47,408 bases of DNA from Paracoccaceae bacterium (GTDB taxonomy: Bacteria > Pseudomonadota > Alphaproteobacteria > Rhodobacterales > Rhodobacteraceae), in contig JAHRVG010000058.1 of assembly GCA_019090795.1 (NCBI GenBank), positions 1-47,408 of the forward strand. The letters are read 5' to 3'. Of this stretch, positions 35,284-43,673 are shown in pieces. Numbering within the stretch: the stretch's first letter is position 1; each line of letters opens with the position of its first letter. The notes beneath the pieces are model-generated. The model did no database searches. It was not told the DNA's origin and saw only the letters and a program-made list of their open reading frames with translations. Both the position numbers and the translations under genes were made by a program.

Positions 35284-35391
35284 TTCGCAAAGCGCGGGTT
35301 TTTCTCCAATTCAGCGGGCAATAGATCAAACACGACGCGGATCGGTTCAAAACCAGGTAAGACCCGTGCTACGCTTGATCCCCCACCGCCC

Positions 35392-35802
35392 CTATTTTTT
35401 CTGTGCAATAGCGTAATAGCCACCCGAGATTACTTTGAAACACGATTTCGAGGTAATAACAGCGGGTTCTTTCAGATTTGGAACAGGCACATTGCTTGTA
35501 CACAGGGGTAACTCAACTGCTTGAAAACCCTTGCTGGTCATGCATTGGGCAACAACTTTACTCCTCAGTTGGTTGTTAGTGTCCACATCACTTGTTGTCG
35601 GAATATAAACGTATCCGACGAAAAAGCCCCCGGTAACCTTGTTTTCAATGCTGGTAGGGATAGTTCTTGCGGCACTGGCTTGACACGTAGTGAGATCTTG
35701 ATTTGCTCGGTTTTGTGTAACGGATCCTTTATACCAAGCTGTCGTTGGTACGCAACCTGCAAGAAAAGCCAAACACATTGCTCCGGAAATATATCGTTTC
35801 AT
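35392..35802 (-). CDS. Small lipoprotein of unknown function
   Basis: This 136-residue protein has a short signal peptide and lipobox FLAGC, with lipidation cysteine C17 (MKRYISGAMCLAFLAGC). Four further cysteines in the mature part (TTCQAS, AQCMTS, LPLCTS, KSCFKV) could form two disulfides. The composition is rich in threonine and asparagine and its DNA is more A+T-rich than its neighbours. I do not recognise the family. Next to rpmH it is probably transcribed independently, with 203 bases separating the genes. Confidence 0.75.
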   Translation of the reverse strand: MKRYISGAMCLAFLAGCVPTTAWYKGSVTQNRANQDLTTCQASAARTIPTSIENKVTGGFFVGYVYIPTTSDVDTNNQLRSKVVAQCMTSKGFQAVELPLCTSNVPVPNLKEPAVITSKSCFKVISGGYYAIAQKK

Positions 35803-36027
35803 TAAAGGTTCCGATTTACAGTCATACGTTGTTATTGGGTGTATCTGCCATCACTAAAGGGCGAGTGTCAATCAGCGTCGATGCAATTTGTTTTGGTATT
35901 TTCATCCGTCACAATGGTGCCAAACTGAAACATAACCTCGCAACTGATCAACGCAGCGTGAGGAGGGTGGATTCTGCCCAGTGTTCTGTACCACATAACA
36001 TAACAGTGCATTCACAGGACCTACGCC

Positions 36028-36771
36028 ATGACAGATACAACCAATTCCAGCGGTTTCAGCCTACGCCGGTTTGTTCTTTTGCTGGTTATTGCCGTAGTAG
36101 CGATTGGGGGGGGCTATTTTCTGCGTGATTTTCTGAGTTTCGAGACCCTGCGCGACAATCGCGAAATGCTGATAAGTTGGCGTGATAGCAATTATACCTT
36201 GGTGGCGCTGGCCTTCATCGGAATTTATATCGTCGTAGTGGCATTTTCCCTGCCCGGTGCTGCGATCATGACGCTTTCCGGCGGTTTCCTGTTTGGCATT
36301 TTTCCCGGCGCGTTGTTTTGTGTGCTTGGGGCCAGCATCGGTGCTGTGCTGATTTTTACTGCCGCCAAAACCGGCCTTGGGGATATGCTCCATGCCAAAA
36401 TGCATGCCCAAGGGGGCGGCGGTATCATGGAGCGGATGGAAAAGGGGCTGCATGAAAACGAGGTTAGCTACCTGCTGCTGATGCGCCTTGTGCCCGCTAT
36501 TCCGTTCTTCATCGCCAATCTGGCACCCGCCTTTCTGGGGGTGAAGGCGCGCAACTTTACCCTGACGACATTCTTTGGAATTATGCCCGGGTCCATTGTG
36601 TATACTTCGGTTGGTGCCGGGCTGGGAGATGTGTTCGCAGCCGGTGAAACGCCGGATTTCGGCATCATTTTCCAGCCCGGAATTCTGGGGCCAATCCTTG
36701 GTCTCTGCGTGTTAGCAACCCTACCGATTATCATCAAAGCTTTTACCTCAAAGAAAGAAACCTCGCAATGA
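36028..36771 (+). CDS. TVP38/TMEM64-family membrane protein
   Basis: This 247-residue inner-membrane protein has an N-terminal helix (RRFVLLLVIAVVAIGGGYFL) and the SNARE-associated/VTT domain core. The core includes IVVVAFSLPGAAIMTLSGGFLFG, GALFCVLGASIGAVLIFTAAK and LLLMRLVPAIPFFIANLAPAFLGV. DedA-superfamily proteins act in lipid scrambling or membrane homeostasis. The start is ATG 36028, with AGGAC upstream. It overlaps the downstream flavin reductase by 4 bases (ATGA), so the two are made together; TVP38 proteins coupled to disulfide reductases recur in bacteria. The 225-base gap upstream shows no other feature. Confidence 0.88.
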   Translation: MTDTTNSSGFSLRRFVLLLVIAVVAIGGGYFLRDFLSFETLRDNREMLISWRDSNYTLVALAFIGIYIVVVAFSLPGAAIMTLSGGFLFGIFPGALFCVLGASIGAVLIFTAAKTGLGDMLHAKMHAQGGGGIMERMEKGLHENEVSYLLLMRLVPAIPFFIANLAPAFLGVKARNFTLTTFFGIMPGSIVYTSVGAGLGDVFAAGETPDFGIIFQPGILGPILGLCVLATLPIIIKAFTSKKETSQ

Positions 36772-38186
36772 ATCGCATAAAAACAGACATTTGCATTATT
36801 GGTGCTGGTTCAGGCGGGTTGTCTGTGGCCGCAGGGGCGGTGCAGATGGGCGCGGATGTGGTGCTGCTTGAGGGGCATAAAATGGGGGGGGATTGTCTGA
36901 ATTACGGCTGCGTGCCCTCCAAGGCGCTGCTGGCTGCGGGCAAACATGCCCATGCCATGACCACCGGTGCGCCGTTTGGCGTCAAGCCTGTGGTGCCTCA
37001 GGTGGACTATGGCGCCGCCAAGGATCATGTGCGCCGTGTCATTGCGGGCATTGAACCCCATGACAGTGTGGAACGGTTTGAGGCGCTGGGGGTCAAGGTG
37101 ATCAGCGACTATGGCAGCTTCATTTCCCCGCGAGAGGTGCAGGCAGGCAATACGGTGATCAAGGCCCGCCGCTTTGTGATTGCCACCGGTTCAGCACCGT
37201 TTGTGCCGCCGATACCTGGGCTGGAGGACGTGCGCTATTACACCAATGAGGACATCTTTGAACTGCGCGAAAAGCCCGAACATTTGATCATCATTGGGGG
37301 CGGTCCGATTGGAATGGAAATGGCGCAGGCCCATGTGAGGCTGGGTTGTAAAGTGACGGTGTTAGAGGGCTTTAAGGCGCTTGGCAAAGATGATCCGGAA
37401 CTTGTTGCGATTGCGCTGGAACGTCTTCGCGGTGAAGGGATTGAAATTATCGAAGGGGCGATAGCCTCTAACATCACTCAGACTCCTGCGGGGATCAGGG
37501 TCGAGACCAAGGGCGGCCCAAATTATGAAGGCAGCCATTTGCTGATGGCGGTGGGGCGCAAACCCAATGTGGATCGGCTTAACCTACTTGTGGCAGGGAT
37601 TGCGCCTGTTCGCGGCGGCATCAAGGTTGATGCGCAAATGAAAACTTCGAACAGTCGGGTTTACGCAATTGGCGATGTGGCTGCTGGGCTGCAATTCACC
37701 CATGTCGCTGGGTACCACGCGGGAGTGATCATCAAGTCGGCGCTGTTTGGCCTGCCGTCCAAGGCCAGTAATGCGCATATTCCTTGGGTGACTTATACTG
37801 ACCCCGAGATTGCGCAGGTGGGCCTGACAGAAGCGCAAGCACGCGAAGCCCATGGTGACAAACTGGAAATCACCCGTTTTGAATACGCTCAAAATGATCG
37901 GGCACGGGCGGAACTGGCCACCACAGGTTTGATCAAGGTGATGATTGTCAAGGGCCGCCCTGTTGGCGCTTCTATTGTGGGGGCGCAGGCGGGCGAGTTG
38001 ATACAGGTTTGGGCCTTGGTGATAGCTAACAAGTTAAAGATTGGGGCGGTGGCTGCGATGGTGGCACCTTATCCAACATTGGGGGAAATCAACAAGCGAG
38101 CCGCCGGGGCCTATTACACGCCGCGCCTGTTTGAAAACACTCTGGTGAAACGCATTGTCCGCATTGTGCAAATGATCAGGCGGTGA
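36768..38186 (+). CDS. FAD-dependent pyridine nucleotide-disulfide oxidoreductase (mercuric reductase/Lpd-like)
   Basis: This 472-residue flavoprotein has an N-terminal FAD fold, ICIIGAGSGGLSVAAGAV. The active-site disulfide is GGDCLNYGCVPSKALL (C43 and C48). The NAD(P)H fold is IIIGGGPIGMEMAQAHVRLG, the second FAD motif is VYAIGDVAAGLQFTHVA, and the dimerisation domain contains PEIAQVGLTE. The usual C-terminal His-Glu pair of lipoamide dehydrogenase is not evident: the end reads PYPTLGEINKRAAGAYY, as in mercuric-reductase-like proteins. It lacks the C-terminal cysteine pair needed for mercury. Substrate unknown. It is translationally coupled to the TVP38 gene, suggesting redox work at the membrane. 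Confidence 0.87.
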   Translation: MNRIKTDICIIGAGSGGLSVAAGAVQMGADVVLLEGHKMGGDCLNYGCVPSKALLAAGKHAHAMTTGAPFGVKPVVPQVDYGAAKDHVRRVIAGIEPHDSVERFEALGVKVISDYGSFISPREVQAGNTVIKARRFVIATGSAPFVPPIPGLEDVRYYTNEDIFELREKPEHLIIIGGGPIGMEMAQAHVRLGCKVTVLEGFKALGKDDPELVAIALERLRGEGIEIIEGAIASNITQTPAGIRVETKGGPNYEGSHLLMAVGRKPNVDRLNLLVAGIAPVRGGIKVDAQMKTSNSRVYAIGDVAAGLQFTHVAGYHAGVIIKSALFGLPSKASNAHIPWVTYTDPEIAQVGLTEAQAREAHGDKLEITRFEYAQNDRARAELATTGLIKVMIVKGRPVGASIVGAQAGELIQVWALVIANKLKIGAVAAMVAPYPTLGEINKRAAGAYYTPRLFENTLVKRIVRIVQMIRR

Positions 38187-38253
38187 ATAAATCGCTGACT
38201 TGTCGTGATGGATAACTACACCTAGATTAAGTTAGGGAAAATCAGGGGAACCC

Positions 38254-39645
38254 ATGTTTCTAAACTCACTCACCGGGCGCTTTTTGTTGCTGACGATTAT
38301 CTTCGTTATGCTGGCTGAAGTGCTGATCTTCGTGCCCTCGGTGGCGCGGTTTCGGGTGGATTACTTGCAAGAACGTCTTGAACGTTCGCAAATTGCTTCC
38401 CTGGCGTTGCTGGCCACGCCAAATGATATGGTGGAGCCAGAACTGGAAGCGGAACTTCTTGATAATGCCGGTGTTTTGAATATTGTGCTCAGTCGCAATG
38501 AGATGCGAGAGCTGATCCTTGCACAACCAATGCCCAAGATGGTGGATCGCAATTTTGATTTGCGTGGGGCCGGGGCGATGACCCTGATCAAGGATGCTTT
38601 TGCCACGCTGTTGGGGGACGGGGACCGGGTGATCCGGGTGATGGGCGAGCCGGTCAAAGGGGCGGGGTTGTTGATTGAGATTGCCCTCTATGAAGAACCA
38701 TTGCGTGCCGCGATTGTCGATTACGGCTTGCGCATTCTGACCCTCTCGGCGGTGATCTCGATCCTGACGGCCAGCCTGTTGTTCTTCGCGGTGCGCCAGT
38801 TTGTCGTGTGTCCGATTGAACGGCTAGTCAACAACATCAAAGCCTATGAAGATTCGCCCGAGGATGGGCGGCTGGTAATCACGCCAAGGGCGGGAGTGAC
38901 TGAATTGTTCGAGGCGGAAACGGCCCTGCGTTCGATGCAAACTCAGCTGACGCAATCTTTGCGCCAAAAAGAACGGATGGCGGCTTTGGGGGCGGCTGTG
39001 TCCAAGATTAGCCATGATCTGCGCAACATTCTAACCACAGCGCAATTGCTGGCGGACCGGATGGAGGTCAGCGATGATCCACGGGTGCAAAAAAGCGCGC
39101 CCAAGCTGGTAAACTCGATTTCGCGCGCAGTGAACTTGTGCGAGGCGACGTTGGGTTATGGCAAGGTTGGGGAAACCGTGCCGATGATTACTGCGTTTTC
39201 GATGAAACACCTGTTTAACGATATTGTAGAAAGTGAGCTGCTGGCGGTGGGAGATGCGCCTGTTTCTATTACCTCGCACGTTGACGGGGATGTGATGCTG
39301 GCGGCGGATCAGGAACAGATATACCGCATCATGTCCAACATAGTGCGCAATGCGCGGCAAGTGTTGGAAGCGCTCCCTGAAGGGGGACAAATTTCATTGC
39401 AAGGTCATGAGCAGGCGGATGGCTGGATTATGTCGGTGCGCGATACCGGGCCGGGCTTGCCGGTGCGGGCACAGGAAAACCTGTTCGAGGCTTTCAAAGG
39501 CAGTGTTCGCAAAGGGGGATCAGGTATTGGCTTGGCAATTTCGGCCGAACTGGTGCGCGGCCATGGCGGTAAGCTGGAGGTCGTTGAAACTGGCGCTGAA
39601 GGGACCGTGTTTCAGGTCTGGCTGCCCAAGGGGCAGGAAGAATAA
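38254..39645 (+). CDS. Orphan sensor histidine kinase
   Basis: This 463-residue membrane kinase has TM1 (about 8-28), a periplasmic sensor domain (about 30-160), TM2 (about 163-185, LTLSAVISILTASLLFFAV) and a HAMP-like linker. The H-box is KISHDLRNILTTAQLL with the phospho-accepting histidine. The ATPase domain has NIVRNARQ (N box), VRDTGPGLP (G1) and GGSGIGLAISAELVRGHGG (G2). The ATG 38254 is preceded by AGGGGA. No response regulator lies beside it, so its partner must be elsewhere. The stop codon sits next to a terminator hairpin belonging to the convergent gene. Confidence 0.9.
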   Translation: MFLNSLTGRFLLLTIIFVMLAEVLIFVPSVARFRVDYLQERLERSQIASLALLATPNDMVEPELEAELLDNAGVLNIVLSRNEMRELILAQPMPKMVDRNFDLRGAGAMTLIKDAFATLLGDGDRVIRVMGEPVKGAGLLIEIALYEEPLRAAIVDYGLRILTLSAVISILTASLLFFAVRQFVVCPIERLVNNIKAYEDSPEDGRLVITPRAGVTELFEAETALRSMQTQLTQSLRQKERMAALGAAVSKISHDLRNILTTAQLLADRMEVSDDPRVQKSAPKLVNSISRAVNLCEATLGYGKVGETVPMITAFSMKHLFNDIVESELLAVGDAPVSITSHVDGDVMLAADQEQIYRIMSNIVRNARQVLEALPEGGQISLQGHEQADGWIMSVRDTGPGLPVRAQENLFEAFKGSVRKGGSGIGLAISAELVRGHGGKLEVVETGAEGTVFQVWLPKGQEE

Positions 39646-39648
39646 AAA

Positions 39649-39673
39649 GTTGGTTTTGTCAAGCAAAGCCAAC
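39649..39673 (-). terminator. Rho-independent terminator of the YSC84-like gene
   Basis: GTTGGTTTTG (39649-39658) and CAAAGCCAAC (39664-39673) form a 10-base stem (one G-T pair) with a 5-base loop. On the minus strand the stem is followed by TTTTT, a proper U-tract, 36 bases beyond the stop of the minus-strand gene. It may also end the plus-strand kinase transcript. Confidence 0.8.
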
Positions 39674-39708
39674 TCTTATACAATATTCTACGGTGAATTT
39701 GGGATACC

Positions 39709-40302
39709 TTAACGCACCACGCGCGAGTATTTTGATCCGCCGATAGAGGCCCCAACCAGCAGGCCTGCCTGGTTGAACACAATCGCATAAACTGCACGCG
39801 GGGCGGTGTTGTTATCAATGCCCGCCGCGCCCGAGCCGCTGTCCAGCAGGGTGTATTCCAGATCGGCGCCAAGGGTCCAGCCATCACGCTCGCGGAACCT
39901 TTGCAGATGGTCGCTATCCATAAAGAACAGCACCGACGAATACTGCTGCCCGCCTGCCTGAAGCCCGAAACTGGCCGAGAGCAGATTGTAATAATCAACC
40001 GATGCACCGCCAATCACCAGCGCGCCCTCGCCGTAAGAGCCGCCAACCCCGAACCCGGCTTTGGTAATCTTTGGCATCACCAGCATACCCGCCGCATTTG
40101 CGGCAATGTCATTGGTGAAGGGCAGTTCGGATTTCATCTGCTCAATTGCAAATTCGACATTGCTGTCAATTTTGTAACGTGCGTTGCTGGATGTGCCTCT
40201 GGCACAAGCGGCGGTCATTCCGGCGCCGACACTGAGGATGAAACCGCGACGCGTCAAAGACGGCCGACGGACCAATGGTGTATTCTGAGCCATTTTTTGC
40301 AT
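39709..40302 (-). CDS. YSC84/SYLF-domain lipid-binding protein, Tat-type lipoprotein
   Basis: The start chosen is ATG 40302, with AGGAG upstream, giving 197 residues. The N-terminus has a twin-arginine motif SLTRRGFIL (15-23), a hydrophobic stretch and a lipobox MTAAC (C33), so it should be exported folded and lipidated. The YSC84 (SYLF) domain covers most of the rest, with GMLVMPKITKAGFGVGGSYG, SVLFFMDSDHLQRFRE, WTLGADLEY and AIVFNQAGLLVGASIGGSK. Eukaryotic relatives bind phosphoinositides; in bacteria the role is unknown. It ends at the terminator described separately and diverges from the GT-A-like gene. Confidence 0.87.
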   Translation of the reverse strand: MQKMAQNTPLVRRPSLTRRGFILSVGAGMTAACARGTSSNARYKIDSNVEFAIEQMKSELPFTNDIAANAAGMLVMPKITKAGFGVGGSYGEGALVIGGASVDYYNLLSASFGLQAGGQQYSSVLFFMDSDHLQRFRERDGWTLGADLEYTLLDSGSGAAGIDNNTAPRAVYAIVFNQAGLLVGASIGGSKYSRVVR

Positions 40303-40391
40303 GGGTGTGCTCCTGTGAAATCTGCTCTGTCGGTCTGTAGCCGAACTTTTACGAAGTTTAGGGGGTTTTCCCGTGATTGTCATCCGTTCAA

Positions 40392-40435
40392 TTTTGTACC
40401 GGGTTAGGATCGGCGGAAATCCGGTTTTGTACTGG
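40392..40435. repeat. Direct repeat of TTTTGTACYGG in a divergent promoter region
   Basis: TTTTGTACCGG (40392-40402) and TTTTGTACTGG (40425-40435) match at 10 of 11 positions and start 33 bases apart, about three helical turns. They lie between divergent starts at 40302 and 40487. This spacing puts both sites on the same DNA face, as for a regulator binding two half-sites. Inference only. Confidence 0.4.
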
Positions 40436-40486
40436 CAGAGAGGTATGTTTGCAGGTAAGGCGGAATACGCAATATGGATAACCGAC

Positions 40487-41269
40487 ATGGCTGACACACC
40501 TTATATAATTCTGACAATGAAATGGGGCACTCTTTACGGGGCGGATTATGTCAACGTGCTGTATAACGCCTTTGGTAAGTATCTGGATCACCCATTCCGT
40601 TTTATCTGTATGACGGATGATGCCAGCGGCATTGTTGACGGGGTGGAAATCCTGCCCATTCCAGAGATGGATTTGGGCGCTGGCCATTTTGCTTTTGGCG
40701 GCTGGCCAAAGCTGTCGGTGTTTAAGGCGGACTTGTTTGGCCTCAAGGGGCGCGCGCTGTTTGTGGATCTTGACACGGTGATTGTGGGGGACATGAAGCC
40801 GATGCTGGAGACCGTTGGCGGGGTGGTTTTGATACGCGAGTGGAAACGGTTCGTAGATCACTTTCGCCCGCGTCGGGTTAACGGCATGACCTCAATCTTT
40901 GCTTTTACTTTGGGAGAGCAGACGCAGATTTACGACAAGTTTATGGAAAATCCGGCTTTTGCCTTTGATAATTATCGCTCCGAGCAGCGTTGGGTGACGG
41001 ATTATGCCACGGATATGCAGTTTTGGGGGGCAAAACAGGTGGTCAGCTTTAAGCGTGATCTGTTGGCACCGCCTTTGCTGAACCGGTTTATCGCACCGAA
41101 GTCACCTGATCCGGAAACCGCTGTGGTTGTCTTTCACGGTGTGCCGCGCCCGATTGATGTTGTGCCGGACAACAACAAGCCTTGGGGTAAGTGGTCGCGC
41201 TGGGGCAGCGGCCCAGTGAAATTTGTGCGTGATTTCTGGATTGAGAATGGCGGAAGTGATCCGACTTAA
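40487..41269 (+). CDS. GT-A-fold glycosyltransferase-like protein
   Basis: This 260-residue protein starts MADTPYIILTMKWGTLYGADY at ATG 40487. An ATG at 40445 with AGAGAGG beside it would add 14 residues, so the start is uncertain. The layout recalls nucleotide-sugar-dependent glycosyltransferases: FRFICMTDD, then FAFGGWPKLSVFKADLFGLKGR and the DxD-like VDLDTVIVGD (metal and sugar-nucleotide binding), then AVVVFHGVPRP. It lacks a signal peptide. It is similar in layout to roseobacter proteins of unassigned function. The acceptor is unknown. A direct repeat lies upstream. Confidence 0.7.
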   Translation: MADTPYIILTMKWGTLYGADYVNVLYNAFGKYLDHPFRFICMTDDASGIVDGVEILPIPEMDLGAGHFAFGGWPKLSVFKADLFGLKGRALFVDLDTVIVGDMKPMLETVGGVVLIREWKRFVDHFRPRRVNGMTSIFAFTLGEQTQIYDKFMENPAFAFDNYRSEQRWVTDYATDMQFWGAKQVVSFKRDLLAPPLLNRFIAPKSPDPETAVVVFHGVPRPIDVVPDNNKPWGKWSRWGSGPVKFVRDFWIENGGSDPT

Positions 41270-41440
41270 GAGTTTCATGCCCCTTTATGCAGGATCAAAA
41301 GGATAAGTAGTCAAGCTTTCAAGGTTGTCCGAGGAGGGCAGTATGGGGTGTCTTCTCGAAATCTGCAGTGCATGCAAAATCACTTGAAGGCTATTCCGTT
41401 TGCGGTGAATATGTAGCGCAACTGTCGTTTTGGAGCCGCC

Positions 41441-42235
41441 ATGCAGCCCAGTTTTCATGAAATCTGCCAGTCCAGCCTGCCGATCATGCCATGGTTGGAG
41501 ATTAAAACCAGCCGGATGCCAGGGGTTAACCCGTTAGAGTGGCAGGACTGGCTGATCCGCGACGATGCTTTTGGCGCGCAGATGGCGTATCGCGATCATT
41601 TGCTGGCCATGCGGCGGGAGGCGGTGTTTGATTGCAACCCGCTGGCAGATGCAGCGAGTGCCGAGTTGTTGGCATTGATTTTGCAACAGATTGCGCTTGA
41701 TCCGGAATATCACGTCGAGGCGAACAAGGTGCTGCGCCCGGACGGGGTGATGGTTGATCTGAACTCGGATCATCCATTGGTGATTGCGGGGCGCTTGGCG
41801 CAGGATGACCAGTGTATCCTGTTATCGCAAGACGGCGGGCAAGTACTGCGCGGTGCTGTTTTGTGTTTTCCTGCAAGCTGGACGCTGGCCGAAAAAATGA
41901 ACCGTGACATGTTTGCGATCCACCAGCCGGTTTCAAGTTACAGCGATGAAATGGCCAAGCGGGTGGGGCGAATGTTTGAGCGTATTCAGCCAGAACGCCC
42001 GTTGTGGCGGGGCAATAACCTGATTTATACCAACCCTGACCTGTTTCAGCCAAGGGGCACAGATCAAAGGCGTCCAGTGGACGGGGAACAGAAATGGGTG
42101 CGGGTGGAACGTCAGGCTTTGGTCCGCTTGCCTGTCAGTAAGGCGCTTTGTTTTGGCATTCACAGCTTTGTGGTGCCATTGGAAACCCTGACAGTTGACC
42201 AAAGGGAAACACTGGAAGCCTCTGTCGGGGCATGA
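41441..42235 (+). CDS. DUF3445 haem-dependent oxidative N-demethylase-like protein
   Basis: This 264-residue protein has the characteristic DUF3445 stretch GAVLCFPASWTLAEKMNRDM, followed by IHQPVSSYS and MFERIQPERPLWRGNNL, then VRVERQALVRLPVSKA. Family members characterised as the alpha subunit of dimethylamine-type N-demethylases bind haem and remove methyl groups oxidatively. The other subunits are not present here, so the substrate is open. It ends 13 bases from the convergent hemN stop and lies in the haem/FNR block. The 171-base gap before it shows nothing beyond a GGAG ribosome site. Confidence 0.8.
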   Translation: MQPSFHEICQSSLPIMPWLEIKTSRMPGVNPLEWQDWLIRDDAFGAQMAYRDHLLAMRREAVFDCNPLADAASAELLALILQQIALDPEYHVEANKVLRPDGVMVDLNSDHPLVIAGRLAQDDQCILLSQDGGQVLRGAVLCFPASWTLAEKMNRDMFAIHQPVSSYSDEMAKRVGRMFERIQPERPLWRGNNLIYTNPDLFQPRGTDQRRPVDGEQKWVRVERQALVRLPVSKALCFGIHSFVVPLETLTVDQRETLEASVGA

Positions 42236-42248
42236 AAGTCAACTCACC

Positions 42249-43604
42249 CTAGCTCACCATCGAAAAACGTGCATCCTCGTTGATGTACTCGTCAAATTCC
42301 AGAGCAATCAAGCGAGCCAGCGCGCGTTTGTGTTTGCGGATGGAGAAGCCTGTGCCAGAAAAATCCAGCGCTTCTGCGAATTTTTTACGTACTTCCAGTA
42401 AGGGCTGCGTCAGTTGAGCGATTTGATCGCCAAATTCATTTTGTAAGACGTCGGTATCCAAGGCGAAATCACACATCACCAGCTCAATTGCGCGGGCGCG
42501 CAGCTTGTCTTGCAGGCTCATTTCCACACCGCGCTGAGTGGCAAAATTACCCGAGCCGATCATCCGCAGATATTGCGATGATTTGGGGGCGTTTTGGGCG
42601 TAACCGCCAGGCAGTTTGGAAATTGCGCTGGCCCCGAGCCCAATTAATGTGTCGCATTGATCAGTGGTGTAACCTTGGAAATTGCGCCGCAAACCACCGC
42701 TGTTGCAGGCCTCTGACAGGCTATCGCTATCCTTGGCAAAATGGTCGATGCCGATCGGGACCATGTCATATTCCCCGAGTAAACGTGACATTTGTGCAAA
42801 TAAACTGCGCCTAGTCGGGCCGCCGGGAAGGGCTTCTTCGTCGATAAGTTGTTGGCGTTTGGCCATCCAAGGCACGTGGGCATAGCCGTAAAGAGCGATG
42901 CGGTCAGGGCCTAGTTCGCCGACATGAGCGACTGTATTCTGGACGCTTTCAGCGGTTTGAAACGGCAGACCGTAGAGGATATCCATGTTCAGAGAGCCGA
43001 TTCCGGCGTCGCGCAGCATCGCCACACAGTCGCGGGTTTGCTCTACACTTTGCATCCGGCCAATGGCCTTTTGTACCTTCGGCGCAAAATCCTGCACTCC
43101 GATGCTGGCGCGGGTCATACCTCCAGCGCGCAGTGCTGTGATCTTGTCCTTATCAACCAATGTGGGGTCGATCTCGACGGAATATTCAAAGTCATCTGCC
43201 GGAGTGAGGTTCTCAAAAATCGTTTTATTTAAGTCATTTATCATTTCCGGCGTCAGGATTGTCGGGGTGCCGCCGCCCCAATGCAACCGTGCCATTTTCA
43301 GGCCGTCAGGCAAGGCCTTTCCAAGCATCCGGATTTCACTTTTCAGGGTTTCCAGATAAATTTGCACCGGCCGCGCAGTGCGGGTGCCTTGGGTGCGACA
43401 GGCGCAGAACCAACATAGCCGCTCGCAAAACGGGATGTGGATATAAATTGAAATCGGGGTATCTACCGGCAACTGCTCAATCTGGTTGGTAAAAAAATTC
43501 TGGCCTACCTGCGTCGTGAACTGCGCTGCAGTCGGATAGCTGGTGTATCTCGGGGCGCGGCTGGTATAAACACCCATGCGCGATAAAAGTTCTGAATTGT
43601 CCAT
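42249..43604 (-). CDS. hemN: Oxygen-independent coproporphyrinogen III oxidase (radical SAM)
   Basis: This 451-residue cytoplasmic enzyme decarboxylates coproporphyrinogen III to protoporphyrinogen IX under low oxygen. The iron-sulphur motif is PFCERLCWFCACR with cysteines 60, 64, 67 and 69 (C-x3-C-x2-C-x-C), followed by LHWGGGTP and GVQDF. The N-terminal SRAPRYTSYPTA segment is typical of HemN rather than of HemW. The start is ATG 43604. An FNR box lies 36 bases upstream, shared with the divergent fnrL, so anaerobic induction is expected. Confidence 0.94.
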   Translation of the reverse strand: MDNSELLSRMGVYTSRAPRYTSYPTAAQFTTQVGQNFFTNQIEQLPVDTPISIYIHIPFCERLCWFCACRTQGTRTARPVQIYLETLKSEIRMLGKALPDGLKMARLHWGGGTPTILTPEMINDLNKTIFENLTPADDFEYSVEIDPTLVDKDKITALRAGGMTRASIGVQDFAPKVQKAIGRMQSVEQTRDCVAMLRDAGIGSLNMDILYGLPFQTAESVQNTVAHVGELGPDRIALYGYAHVPWMAKRQQLIDEEALPGGPTRRSLFAQMSRLLGEYDMVPIGIDHFAKDSDSLSEACNSGGLRRNFQGYTTDQCDTLIGLGASAISKLPGGYAQNAPKSSQYLRMIGSGNFATQRGVEMSLQDKLRARAIELVMCDFALDTDVLQNEFGDQIAQLTQPLLEVRKKFAEALDFSGTGFSIRKHKRALARLIALEFDEYINEDARFSMVS

Positions 43605-43639
43605 GCGGATTGTTTTGACGCAGAAAGCAATTTGCCACT

Positions 43640-43653
43640 TTGATCTGGGTCAA
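43640..43653. promoter_or_regulatory. FNR box shared by hemN and fnrL
   Basis: TTGAT-CTGG-GTCAA (43640-43653) matches the FNR consensus TTGAT-N4-ATCAA at 9 of 10 half-site positions. It sits between the divergent hemN (start 43604) and fnrL (start 43674). One dimer could activate hemN and autoregulate fnrL. Confidence 0.85.
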
Positions 43654-43673
43654 AGATTAAATATATTGCCTGT

